Source: Tetrapyrgos nigripes
Taxonomy: Eukaryota; Basidiomycota; Agaricomycetes; Agaricales; Campanellaceae
NCBI GenBank assembly: GCA_013368315.1
Contig: JAACJM010000160.1
Span: 1-64,000, forward strand
Length of the DNA: 64,000 nucleotides
Direction: 5' to 3'
The position numbers and the translations under genes were made by a program. The notes under the pieces are model-generated. The model was not told where the DNA came from and searched no databases. It saw only the letters and a program-made list of their open reading frames with translations. Positions 1 to 12,300 of the stretch are shown in pieces (the first letter of the stretch is position 1; each line of letters opens with the position of its first letter).

Positions 1-929
1 AAAAATATTTGCTACCCCAAGAAAATGGATCCCACATTATTATTTATCACTCCTTTTGTTGTGTCTTTAGGTCAGTAGAGGGTCTATAAGGTGGTCTGGA
101 GGGAAAAGTGACTTGACTTGATGATTTGTAAGCGAAATTTTATCTTATCTCTTTCCTTTTTAGGAAGGAGGGGGGGAGGGGGGAGGTCTGGCTGACCTAA
201 AAACCCAAAAGGAACGTCTGGTCTGGCCATAACTGTCTGCACACCTCTTGTGCGCAATACAACAGCTCAATGCTGTACAGCCCAATGGCCATTACAATGC
301 AATGGTTCAATGCAGCCATTTAGTTTTATGTCATTTGGCTCAATGTCATATCACAACTTGTACATCCATAACTATGGTTCAATAGTGCCTCATGATTATA
401 ACAAAACTTCACAGAAAGATGATTGCTGCTCCATGGATATGTCTGTATCTCATTGTTGTACACTTTATCATTCTCAACCTAACCCTCTACAACAGTATCA
501 TTTAGCATTTTGAATCAGGAGGCAGTTTATTTTCCTATCAACCTCCTTCAGCTCTTTTTCACATAACCATCTATGGCCTCTAGTGTGCAGTATCTTTGAC
601 CAGGTACTAGATTCATCTAATAACATTCTTATTATCGTGATCAATTGGCAGGCTATACACTGTTTCTGATTGAGCAGCCAGTTCTTTGTCTGCCTTTTTA
701 TGAAAGAGTAAAAGCAAAATGCCAATATGCAAAATTGTTTGCTTTGAAGTCAGTCTTCTATTGCCATGATTTTGCTGTCCATCTGACAACAATAAGTGTA
801 CTTGGGGTAAGAGGCCAAGCTATGCTGGCAGGAATGATTACTATGTTTTCAATCTTACGCTTACTTTGGGTTCTGTAATGCATATCTGGACTCTCTGAAC
901 AAAAGCCATTGTAAGTCATAACTGGGGTA
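1..929. other. No gene recognised
   Basis: Only short open frames without recognisable domains are visible. A G-rich tract lies at about 168-186. I see no transposon terminus here. Confidence 0.5.
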
Positions 930-1790
930 GCAGGCTTTCTTTTGCTCTCACTCTGGATTTAAATGGGGCCAAAATTGGCCCACAACACGTATACATCCTT
1001 AGTCAACTTCCCTCCACTCACATACCCTCCCCCTCATCCCCATAAACTCATATCTCCATGTCCAGACCAGCTATCACTGTGGGGTTTCTTTTCCCCTATT
1101 CTTGAGCTCAATGAGGCCAGAATGGCCCCACAACAGAAATAAACCATGGTCAACTCCCTCCACTTGCATACCCTCCTCATCACCCTCCCACAAACTCATA
1201 TCTCCATGTCCAGACCACTTATCACTGTGGGATTTCCCCCCTCTTATTCTAGATTTTAATGAAGCCATAATGTGCCTACAACAGATATACACCCTTGATC
1301 AAACTTCCCTCCATTCACTTACCCCCCCTCACCCACCATACACTCATATCTCCATGTCCGGACCATCTATCACTGTGGGGTTTCTTTCCCTTTTATTCTT
1401 GAGTTAAATGAGGCCAGAATGGCTCCACAACATGAATAAACCCTTCACCAACTCCCTCCACTCACATACTCTCCTCCTCATCCCACCACAAACTCATATC
1501 TCCATGACCAGACCTCCTATCACTATGGGGTTTTTTCCCGTCTTATTCTATATTTAAATGAGGCCAGAATGTGCCCAAAACAGGGATAAATCCTTGGGAA
1601 GCTCTCCTACACTCATATACCCTCCTCACCCCCCACAAACTCATATCTCCATGTCCAGACCACCTATCACTGTGGGGTTTTTTACCCTTTCATTCTGGAT
1701 TTGAATGAGGCCAGAATTTCCCTACAACAGATATACATCCTTGCTCAACTTCCCCTCCTCCTCACCCCCCATAAAATCATAGACTTCCAT
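930..1790 (+). repeat. Minisatellite, ~148-bp unit, 5-6 copies
   Basis: The phrase ACTCATATCTCCATGTCC recurs at about 1045, 1195, 1342, 1492 and 1639, giving alternating periods of about 150 and 147 bp. Each unit also carries TATCACTGTGGGGTTTCTTT and a sequence like AATGAGGCCAGAATGGC. Copies differ by substitutions and small indels, so the array is not recent. The short open frames inside it are not conserved between units and are not genes. Confidence 0.88.
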
Positions 1791-2078
1791 AGGAACCTCA
1801 ACTACATTCAATATGCCTTTCTCCTCATCCCTCAATCATCTCTGCAGGGATTTATACTATTACAACCAGACCATCTATCACCTGGCACTTGCAATTCCCT
1901 CCTGATGGAATAAAGTTAAACAATAGCCAAAGGAATTGACCAGAAACTCATCTCACATACTCCTTTGGCCTCTAACACATAGTTTATCACTAGTGTAAAA
2001 GAAACAAGTGAAACATCCTTCGAGTTACCTGTGTTTCCACCATGTTGGTAATATAAGTGAGTTTTAAAGTGTAGCAAA
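1791..2078. other. Spacer between minisatellite and tRNA-like sequence
   Basis: AT-rich unique sequence. No gene or transposon end is recognised. Confidence 0.4.
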
Positions 2079-2151
2079 GCCCCTTTGGTGTAATGGTTAT
2101 GTGCCTATGTGTAAGTGTCATTCTGCGAGTTCTTGGACTCTTACCTCCATC
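2079..2151 (+). promoter_or_regulatory. tRNA-like pol III promoter upstream of the LINE
   Basis: TGGTGTAATGG at about 2087-2097 fits the eukaryotic A-box consensus TRGYNNARNNG. About 40 bp downstream, GAGTTCTTGGACTC resembles a degenerate T arm/B box. No full cloverleaf with a 7-bp acceptor stem can be drawn, so this is not called a tRNA gene. It may be a SINE head, a tRNA relic beside which the LINE inserted, or part of the LINE 5' leader. Confidence 0.45.
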
Positions 2152-2445
2152 ATCTAAAACTACGCTTCCCTCTCTGGCTTGTCTCTGAGCCTCCTCTCAT
2201 TCCTCTTCTACCCTAATTCACCGTAATCACTACTGTATCGTGTTCTGTGACATTATCCACATTGTAGCTACTTTATTTGCGCTGGTCGTCATCTGCATCA
2301 TCTGAGATATCAGCACTTTCTTCCCCTACCGTTTACCTCCCTACCTCTCTTTACTTCGAATTTCGTCTCCTGCCTGCTCCCTCATCTCCCTCTTCATCAC
2401 CCTCCATTCATTGCATCTCACTGCCGAGCCTACTCTCGCGTAAAC

Positions 2446-3813
2446 ATGGACACCGATCTTACGAACCCAACCAATTCCCCTAACGTCTCCAGAGCAACTG
2501 TTAATCATAACACTCCCCCCACTCGTCCTTCCTCTCTCCATGATGTCGAGATGCTCCACACCTTCTCTGATGGTGCCATTGCAGATGCTGCTTCCGGTAT
2601 CAGCCTTGGCTCCTGTACCAACTCTTCTCGTGCCTCTCTCGCTCCAACTGAGCCCACTACAGACGTCTCTGCCCCAAGTGCTCAAATCTCTCACTCTAAC
2701 ACCCTGCAGTCCTCTGCCAGCTCTCTGAGCAGCTCAGTGTCTGCTCCATATGTCCCTCATTGCGTCCACGGCGGCACCAACTCATCTGTCTCATCTCTTC
2801 CCACTCATCTGGTTAGTTCCAATGTCTCGGCTTCTGGAACTTCTGTTCTCATGCCACTTGGGGTACTACAGGCGATCCCATCCCTGATTCTGCTGCCCAT
2901 CTGTTACAGTTTCTTCCACGTCCCCCTTCCTCCCACCACTGCTGCCCATTCCAAGACTGGCCAGACCTCTCGCAGCTTCAACAAAGCTGTGTCCAAAGCT
3001 GCTGGCGCACAGAAGGGTTATGCCAAGCAGCCTAAGCATAATGAAAACAGTAACACCAGTCAGAAAAGCAGCACCAGCCCAACAAACACTGGAAACAGCT
3101 CAAACCTAGCCATGTATGGTACTCTCAGGTCCTCCAATCCCTTTTCGTCCTCTTCTTCAGCTGTTTCCCTGGCTCTTCAACAAACCATTCGCAATCTTCA
3201 GCACGATGTTGCCGAATTACAACATGACTGTGCTCAGCATCCCCGCACTGGGCACTGCTCGATCTCTCCTGCTACTGCCTGAGCTGCCCGTGCCTTCATG
3301 CTCTCCTTCATGGCAACCCCAATGCGTACTACATCGGCTGCAGGTTCGGATACTGCAGCAGCTATGCCCATCACTAGCCCTGAAACGCCTGAGCTACTTC
3401 GTCATTTGAGCCCAGAAAGATACCACCCTGAAAGACACCACCCAGAAAGACACCACCAGAAAGACACACCCAGAAAGACACCACCAGAAAGACACCACCC
3501 AGAAAGACACCACCCTTATCAGAATTCACATCAACAACATCCCCCAGAATTTTCATCACGACATCACTGTCGGCTTTACAGTGGTCCTCTATTCCGTCCT
3601 AGGGGTGGCCAGGTATGGGAACGAGAATACTTCGAGTTTGTCAACATCACTCATCACCCCACTTCCATTCACCAAGTGCTCATTCCTGACCATAATTCCC
3701 AATCACTTCATATTACCTTCTGTACTGCTGCAATGGTGCAACATTTCATTGTTCTCTGGCATACACATGCCCCTGCTGGCTGCTACATCTTTGATATTCA
3801 TGCCTGCCTCTGA
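2446..3813 (+). pseudogene. LINE ORF1-like protein, Ser/Thr/Pro-rich
   Basis: The ATG at 2446 opens a long frame rich in Ser, Thr and Pro, interrupted by one in-frame TGA at 3280-3282 and continuing in the same frame to 3813. A Ser/Gln-rich segment with a predicted amphipathic stretch (LQQTIRNLQHDVAELQHD) lies just before the stop and could be a coiled coil. A PERHH repeat follows. No nucleic-acid-binding zinc knuckle is visible. By position this should be the LINE ORF1, but I do not recognise the family. Sequence beyond about 3600 may instead belong to the ORF2 leader in another frame. Confidence 0.5.
3418..3521 (+). repeat. 15-bp minisatellite inside LINE ORF1
   Basis: Repeats of AGAAAGACACCACCC and a 13-14 bp shortened version run in tandem about seven times. 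In the ORF1 frame they encode PERHH-type units. Units of unequal length shift the frame locally. Confidence 0.85.
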
Positions 3814-3965
3814 AAATCAAGGGTGGTGGAGTCACTCTTGCTGTCCATACTCCCACCCATTCTGCCTAGTTCTTTCCCCTCAGGCAGTGTCCCAGCTGGT
3901 TCCTTTGGTTCAAATCTCCCATTTGGCGCTTTTTCTCTCACTCTTCCTCTATTGTCCACTCGCAG

Positions 3966-6900
3966 TTGTACACTGTTCACTTCTCTCCTTCCAACCAATA
4001 CAATGTGTCCACCCAAAAGCAGTACTACTACTACCCTGTCTTCCACTTATCCCTTACCCCTTCACCTACTGACATCAGCAGTTCTGCACCTTGTTCTCTC
4101 TCATCTATTTATTCATATATGAATAAATCTTTCTGTAAAATGTTCAATTACTTCACCTCATATTCAGCTTGTATTCCTATCTTCTCTGCTTCCAACTTCC
4201 CATCCACATCCTTTTCTTCCTGTAGCTATCCTTCTCCAAACACCACCATTACTCCATCCGTCTCTCACACGAACACATCTCATGCTTCCTCTTCATCATC
4301 TGCTGACACTTGTACCACTACTGCTGATCCACTGCCTTCATGTATCTCTACAGCGCCATCATGTACTACTATTGCTCTGAATAATGAGCAACATCCTTTC
4401 ACCCTTACTATCCGCAGCTGGAATCTTAATGGGGCTTATGACAGCAACTCTAGCCACCCCGATTTCGCTAAAACTTTTGAAAACATTGATGTATTCTTTA
4501 TACAAGAGACTCACTGCTATCTACATGACAATATCCCCTCCCCAGATGGCTTCGTCGCATATACTCAAAGTCGCCCTCGCTCTGACTTAGTCTTCCCATG
4601 GGGTGGCATCGCCACATTGGTTTGATCCATGCTTAATGTGCGTGTTCACGATGATTTCAGTGGACTGGACCTGCTTACCATTGAGATTAACAGTACTCTC
4701 TTGATGAATACCTATGTTCTTCCCCATTGATCTTGCCTTGATTGGCATGACTGGACTGATACAGACCCATTTGACTTCCTTTGTTCGAAAATCAAACTTG
4801 CCCATGAACAAGGCTATCCCCTCATAGTCATTGGAGACTTCAATGCACGCACTGGTATCTCTTGAGCCTCTACAAACCATCCTATCTGCATCTCCCTAGA
4901 CTCTAAGACCCCTGACAACTGTGGGAAACATCTTTTAGAGTGCCTGGGCGCTTGTAATACTGTTATTTTGAATGGCTCTGACAGCATCCCCAGTCATCAC
5001 TTCTCCTTCACAGAACACAGTAACACTGGCAAGGACAATGACAGTGAAACAGTCTACAACTCATCTGTCATCGACTATGCCCTTGTGTCATATGAGTGTT
5101 GCCCGTTTATTACGGATTTTTCAATCTCAGAGCGTACTGACTGGTCGGACCACTCTTACCTGACTCTGTCTCTTATCCTTCCTGGAGGCTCCAGCAATAG
5201 CCATACATTCACTTCCTGTCATCAGTGCCCTAAATTTCACACTCCACTTGTCACTCATCTCGACCGTCTCCTCAACAAAATTTTGCATGATGATCCTCCT
5301 TCCCTCCCTGATGAATGGCACAAAATCTATGGCCTAGCCTCTCTTCCTTCCTCTTCTCGTCCACCTCTCGTGATTTATATCAACAGCACATGTAATGATG
5401 CTGGTCGGCCTAGCACAGCAGCTGGCTTGGGTGTATTTTTCAGAGATGGTAATGTTCTTAATAGCTCCAAACGTGTTGTTGGAGATCAATCTAACAGCCG
5501 TGCCCATCTTTATGCCCTCCTCCTTGCTCTACAACTGGCCTCTGCAAATCGTGCCCTACACATTCACTCCTCCTCTGAGTATCTCATCAACTCGCTCACC
5601 TACTGGGCTCCCTGCCATGCTAAAACTGGCTGGGCCTGTGCCAACAGCGATCTTCTTAGCGCAATTGCTCTATGGATTGCCTCACGCCCAGCTCCAGTTA
5701 AACTGTTCAAGGTCAAATCCCATTCCATTAGCCTACACCTCAACAAAGTCAGCCTGTGATCTTCCTCTTCCCCATCTTGGGGGTGTGGATGATCTTTCTT
5801 GTACCCCTCCTCCACCATGCTTCTGCCCTCGTCCAAACTCTCTTACTCAACCAAAACTTTCCACCAATTTGGAACCACGCTCCCCTCCCTCTCACCAACC
5901 TACTGGCACTGCATCACACAATGCTTCCTTCAGATGATCAAATGCTCATGGCCGCAGTCTTAGACGCTGCTTACAAACGGCAATGAGAGACTGTATTGTC
6001 AAGGCCAGTGTGTCACCAGCGGCATTCTGGAAACTATACAAAAAAGTTCGATATCCTTCTCTCCCTCCTCCTTTGGTCTCGTTACATGTTCTCCTCAACT
6101 GTTTCAAACCTCATCTCAATCCTCCCGATCCCCTCTCTTCCCACTTTAACACTGTTCTCCTTGAACAACACAACCAACGAGCACGTTGCCAGGGCAACGT
6201 GTCTGTGCCTTCTATATTCCCTTCCCTCAATGCCGACGTCTCAGTCTCCGATATTGAATCTGTTAAAGCATATCTCTCTCTCCATCCCCATTCCTCTACC
6301 TGTGAAATTGACGACACTCCATACTCTCTCATTCTCAATCTTGATAACTCTGATCTATGCCAGCTGTATCAGGAATGTTTTCACTCTGGCAAAGTACCCA
6401 CTGCATGGCTAATCACCCTTCTATCAGCCCTGCCGAAACGTGGGAGAGACCTCTCATGTCCTGACAACTATTGTGCTATTGCTTTAGAGAGCTGCTTTCT
6501 AAAGTTTGGGACTTTAATTGTCCTTCACAAACTGATGAAAGTTGCTGAGGACAGCAATCTCATTCCTGCCTCCAGAATGGTTTTCGCACAGGCCATCGCA
6601 CACACAACAACACCTTCATTCTATGTTCCCTCATCGAGTGTGCTCGTTCCCGAGGCGAGACCCTTTTTGTTGCATTTGTAGACATCTTGAATGTGTTCCC
6701 TTCAAACAATCACAACGCCTTATGGAATCATCTTGAAGATCTTGGCCTCTCTGGCATGTACTACGACTGGCTCTGCAATCTCTATCGAGACATGCGTTAC
6801 CATCTTGTACAAGGTGACAATGTCTCTGAAGACTTTGAGGCTGGTTCAGGTGTCCTCATGGACGACTCCACCTCTCCATTGTTATGGAACCTCTATCATC

Positions 6901-8368
6901 CTCCTTTCAGCTCACCTCTCATGCTGACGACATGTCTATTGATGGAACCACTATCTCCCACCTCAAACACGCTGACGATATGGTAATCATTTCGCATTCG
7001 GCTGCCGGCTTACAACGTCACCTCAATCAGCTTGAAGAATGGTGCTTCGACAACTTCCTCTCCCTCAGCCCTTCCAAATCTGAAGTGATGATATTTGGTG
7101 ACCTCTGCAATACACTTGCATGCCTGAGGCAAACAGACCCAATCACTTATATCTGTGGTCTCTCCACTTCCTCCACTTCCCCTTTCATCTTTACTGTCAA
7201 CGGTTGCTTGCTGAAGCTAACAGACAAGTTCAAGTATGTGGGTACTACCTTCTGCTCCACCAAACGTGATATTTTCGCATGTCTGTATGATGAGAAGGCT
7301 AATGCCGCCACCATCTCCTCACATGGCATCCTCAGTACAGAACGTTTGGTAGGCCAGGGCCATATCCCTCCCCACTCTGCCAAGACTCTGTACACTGCTC
7401 TCGTAGACTGCCACCTAATTTTTGGGTGTGAGATCGCACTTGATGTCTCCAATACTGGTATCCAAAAGCTGGAAAAAGTCCAGAATGGCTTTCTTCGCCG
7501 TATTCTCAGTCTTTCTCGCTCCTCCCCCCTCCCGCCATTGTTTACTGAGACAGGCATCTGTCCCCTTCCTGCGCGCTGAGCTATTCTCGCTCTTTCTTTC
7601 CTAAAGTATATCATGCAGCTGCCTGCCACTAAACTTCCTCGCATTGCTCTTAACACTCTCCTCAATCTACAAGCTAGAAACCTCGCTTGTTGGCTGACAG
7701 ATCTCGACAGCGTCTTACATGCTCTGCCACATCCTCCTGGCTCTGACAGTGTCTTCTTGCCCCCAAACCAATATCTCTCTCCCGCACAGATTGACGTCAT
7801 CATCAATGAGGTCAAACGATCACCCAACTCATCCCTTCTTCACCAACTTCACAACTTCAGCTGTCTGTCTCTGCTTCACAACCGCATTGAACCAACAGAC
7901 CCAACTGCCAACACAAAGCACTCTTCACCCATCATCTTCCTCTGTCACTACCTGCTTCAAGTCCAGCACCATCATCACCATCGCTCTCTAACCCATCTTC
8001 TTTGTGGAGATGTCTCCCCCTGGGTGTTCTATTGTGCACCAGGAAGGACTCCGCAAATTGATGACGATCCCACTGCTAAGCTCTGCCGCTTCTGCCACAG
8101 AATGTATGAGACACCTGAGCACGTCATTATCCAGTGCTGCTATGTGCCCCAAATTGTCACATTGCACTCATCTTTCATGGTAGACTTGGATATGGACCCC
8201 ATAGCTCATTGTTCCAACCAGCACTCGTTCAAGCTTCTGCGGTGTTGGATTTTCAACTGGGACCTGGTTCCCAAGGTGGCGAGACTGATTCACAACATTC
8301 TCATTATTTGGAAGGATAGGTGTGGTATTCCTCGGTTGGATGAAACTTGGGAGGATGACCATGAGTAG
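3966..8368 (+). pseudogene. LINE ORF2 relic: endonuclease, RNase H, reverse transcriptase
   Basis: Apurinic-type endonuclease motifs run from about 4410 (RSWNLNG, then VFFIQETH) through GDFNAR near 4833 to SDHSYL near 5145. An RNase H-like fold follows at about 5370-5740 (IYINST, SRAHLYALLLAL, IHSSSEYLINSL, VKSHS). The reverse transcriptase spans about 6230-7100, with FVAFVDILNVFPS, SGVLMDDSTSPLLWNLY and HADDMVIISHS. A zinc-finger-like CRFCHRMYETPEH..C lies near 8080-8150. The frame is broken by TGA at 4623, 4728, 4863, 5935 and 7577 and by frameshifts near 5740, 6680 and 6930. The three usual RNase H acidic positions read N, H and S, so that domain appears inactive. The protein is not functional as it stands. 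Confidence 0.85.
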
Positions 8369-9061
8369 ATGCTTTTCGCCTGTCTCCCCTCTTTCCCTCT
8401 TTACCTTTACCTTTTTCTTCATCCCTTTCTTGCTCCCCCTTTTTATATTACTTCCTGGTATTTTATTTTGTTCATAGGATTCAGGCTCTGACTTACCTTT
8501 CGTATCTCGTTATCTCTTGTTCTACTCTTTTGGTCTCATTTCATATTACTTTTTTGGCTTTACTGTTGTTCTATTCTGTGTTTGCTCTTTGTCTCGTTCT
8601 ACTCTTGGTTTGCTCTTTGGTTTTTCCTTACCTTGGTTGTTTCCTCTGAAATATATGATGATTGATCTGTGGAACTTTGTGCTAAAATTGGCAGACAGTA
8701 CACTAGCAGGTCAACTATATTGTGATCTGAGTAATAATGAGCAATTTTAGATATAGATATCATGGCATACTGATGAAAAAAGGACACAATGTTTATGTTG
8801 GTTTCAAGAGTAAGAGTCAATGAAGATGCCCTCCTCAGATATAGACAAGTAAAATCCAGAAGTGACAAGAATAAAACATTGGATGTCACAAGGTTATGAT
8901 TACTATTTATAGTAATCGTTATTTTTTGATTCCTCACCCGCCAAATTTTTGGCTGTTCTAACGCGGATCGTTGTAGACTGGGAAAGTATAACCATATTAA
9001 GCTCAAAACTCATGTAATCTGCAGTTTGCACGTGTGAGTATTGTGCCACAAAATTTTCAAT
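8369..9061. other. LINE 3' tail and gene-free sequence
   Basis: 8370-8650 is T-rich, with repeated TCTCGTT/CTCTTTGGT phrases, as expected for a LINE 3' untranslated region. The rest is AT-rich unique sequence. No poly-A tail or target duplication was identified. Confidence 0.45.
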
Positions 9062-9136
9062 AGAATGGCTAATGCGGGATTTGAACCCGCATCTCAATAG
9101 ATAGATAGATAGATAGATTACACCGCTACCGGACTA
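9062..9136 (-). repeat. tRNA-like relic with expanded TATC tract
   Basis: On the minus strand GCGGGTTCAAATCCCGC (9074-9090) is a perfect T arm: a 5-bp stem and a B box matching GWTCRANNC. Upstream, TAGTCCGGTAGCGG (about 9123-9136) resembles an A box. Between them, where the anticodon arm should be, lies about six copies of CTAT (9095-9118). No acceptor stem pairs. It is best read as a tRNA-derived SINE or tRNA pseudogene whose centre was replaced by a tetranucleotide microsatellite. Confidence 0.6.
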
Positions 9137-9399
9137 GTTACTGATACTTTTACATCAATATGTGACGCGCGAAGTAACTAACCGTAGAACCAATTCCTGA
9201 TTCAGCGGGGCAAGCAACAGGGCAATAGGGCAACGTCCTGGAGAATACCAGGGTAGATCAGGTATAGACAAATGTAAACTAGAGTGAAGAGTTGACAGCT
9301 GAAAGAAAAGTAAAGGGAGAGTCAAAGAAAACGCGTGGAGGAGGCAAAGGGCCATCTCAAACATATTTCTTCCCTCAATTGGAAAGTTATCTAACTTTT

Positions 9400-12300
9400 C
9401 CTTGTTCAAAATCAACCCAAGCTCTACAATGTATCAAGTATATGGTTTTCTTGAACCTGATTCACAATTTGTCTGTAATCCTAGGTTATTATATATCTCA
9501 ATACCTCTGTCTGAATTGTATGTGTCTTTAAACTGCAGGTCATTGAGAGACTTGGCTGCTTTTCATAACCTTCATTTTCGAGAAGATTCTAAATCTAAAA
9601 TACTTACTTTTTTTGAAAATCATCAATGCCACTCAATGTATAGAGAGCCTATTACTGTCTTCAATCCTGTCAATCCTGTTCAGATTAAAAGTCAGCATGC
9701 TTTTCCCCCTAAACCTCCTTCAAAACCTCTGCTTTAAAAAATTATATCAGATTGGTGTGCTGAATTTTCTGCATCAGCAATTGAAGATGTGGAGTGTGTG
9801 GTCAGCTTAAGCCAATGTATATGCTGGTTCCAATCGAACAAGTTAAAAATATGCTTGATATCCTTATTGCCACTGGAGTTACATGCAAAGAGAGATGTTC
9901 CTATACTGACAAAATTGCGGAGTTATCTGGACCCATAATTGAGACTAACTGCTCAAAAGTCTGTGGTGATTATAGAGTCGCCCTAAGAGATGGGAAAATT
10001 CCCAAGATTTCATTGGCAAATGGATTTTGGCTTGGACATATCCCACCTCAATTGCAGAATTTAAATTTTGTTGAGAAATTACTGGTTAAAAAAGTGCAAA
10101 CCAATTGCTGTTTTGTACGTGTCTTTAGGTATGAGAAAAATGGTTTCACATGTCATAGCCTTTGACTCAGCAGTCATGAAGCTTTACAATGTCTTACCTC
10201 CACCCCCAGAAGATCTCGACAAAGTCTTAGCAATTATGTTTACTGGACCTTGCAAGCCTACAGAGAAAGATTATGAGCGTACCCCTATGCTTATTAGACA
10301 TAAAGAAGTGTTTAAAGCTTTGAATTGGCTTCAACTAAACCACCCTGCATATCAGAATATACAAATCTCTACAGATAATCTCAACAAATATCCTGAAGAT
10401 ACACCACCAGTTACTGTAGCATTTAAAGAAATGCATTCACAAGGTAACAGGATACCAGAGGGTACTAGTACTCATGACAATGAGCTAGAAATTGGCACTG
10501 GGACAGGCAGCATTCCAAGCGAACAGCTACAGAATACTTCTGTAGAGCTACAGAAAGTTAAGGCTTTAGCTTATCTAAAATCACAAGGTAAGTTTCTTGC
10601 CGTCAGACACAGTGCAGAATGCTCCTCTATGTTTAACAATCCTTTATTGTACCCATCCATTTTTTCCTGGCTATTCTCTTATGGATTGGGTAGCATTGGT
10701 ATGACCATGCTCAAATCATTTTCTGAAAAAAGTCACAAAAGATACTTCATGAACTATCGTGATCAGAGGTTTTAGACTGATCTGTTATTCAATTTTGTAG
10801 TTTTCAGTCATGAAAAAGTCAAAAAAAACTACTAGCAATGGCTTTGCGCTTACACAAAAGAAAAACTTTTCTGCTATAGCTGATCACATTTTGAATTTGA
10901 ATCCACATGTTTTGAACAAGTTAATAGACAGACTAAGCCAGAGACAGATGAGGTCATTTAAGATCTGGACCATGTAGGTGGTACAGTAAGAAATTTTTGC
11001 GAACTAAGCTGTGGTCTCTAATATCATATATTGGGGCCCCATCTTGGTATATCACTTTTGCTCCATCTGATCAAACTCATCCTTTTACTATGCAACTACT
11101 GATGAGAACTTTGAGATCAATCTTAATCTCCCTAATGATGAAAGAACTCGTAAAATTATCAAACTGGTGCCAAATTCTTTGATTTTATGGTCCAGATGTT
11201 TATCAAGCATATCTTGGGTGTAGACTCAGATCATGATGGGATTTTTGGTAAAACTTCTGGTTATGTTGGTACTATAGAACAACAAGGAAGACTGACACTT
11301 CATCTTCACATGCTTCTTTGGATCGCAAACAGCATGTTTCCACAACAAATAAGGGATGCCATACTAAAGAATGAGCAGGATTTTCAGACAAAGATGGTTG
11401 AGTACTTAGAATCTGTGCACTGTGGAGATTTCATGACTAGCTCACAAAATGATGGTGAAGAAAATGTTCAGGCCATGTCAGAGCATGAAGATTACATTAA
11501 TCCATTATACTCTTTGTCTATGAGTCCTTCAGAAAACTGTTTGTGTACTGAGACTGAAGATTGTGATCTTTGTAAAGTGTGGTATGCTAATTTTGAACAA
11601 GAAGTTGATGACTTTATGTTGGACACATACATAAGTGCAAATCCACTCTGACCAAGCAAGGGACAAAAAAGGCTGGGAAAGATCAGTTGGGATGTCTTGA
11701 CAATAAATTTGGCACCTGTAAAGTTAGCTTTCCACAGGAAACTTTTACCTCAACACAGGTTGACACTGAGACAGGAGCTTTGAGAATGAAAAAGTCAGAA
11801 GCTTAGATTAACACCTATAACCAAACAGCAACATACTTACTTAGATGTAGCTATCAGGCACTGCAATCAAAGCTGTTGTGACTGAATATAAGGTAGCAGA
11901 CATCTGCAGGCATCAATGTCACATCACACTTGTGTGACATCGACGACAAGCAACAAGGCTCGACAACGACTGAAATTCTGAAAAGCACGACCACAGAAAG
12001 ATAGCTAGAAGTGTAAAAAATAGATCTGTGGTTTTACATTTGGGAAATAAAGCCTGGTAAAGAAGTTTTATGAGCAGGAATTTTTTCGTTCTCAAAAACA
12101 CTCAGAATTGGATTTCCATGCAAATGAGGCCAACAATGAAAAAATGGCTTCTTGAAAATGGCCAGTCACATGATATATTTCAAACTACCCTCTGGAAGGT
12201 TGGATTATGCATTTTTACTCTCTATTGACGTTCCTATGCCCAAGTTAAAGCGAAACAGAACTACCACCAATTTTGGAGAGCATGCCAAGGTGAGTAGCAT

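Larger units (their letters stand above)
2446..8368 (+). mobile_element. Decayed LINE (non-LTR retrotransposon)
   Basis: The span contains an ORF1-like open frame followed by an ORF2 with endonuclease, RNase H, reverse transcriptase and a C-terminal zinc-finger region, all on the plus strand. The coordinates are coding limits. The 5' leader probably begins after 2150, and a T-rich 3' tail continues to about 8650. No target-site duplication was found. Agaricomycete LINEs with the same gene order are, to my knowledge, common, so the type is familiar and this copy is a degenerate member. Confidence 0.85.

Noticed and set aside
7147..7827. 226-residue minus-strand frame
   Set aside because: Antisense shadow of the LINE reverse transcriptase region.
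9074..9090. A functional tRNA gene on the minus strand
   Set aside because: No acceptor stem pairs and the anticodon arm is replaced by a CTAT tract.
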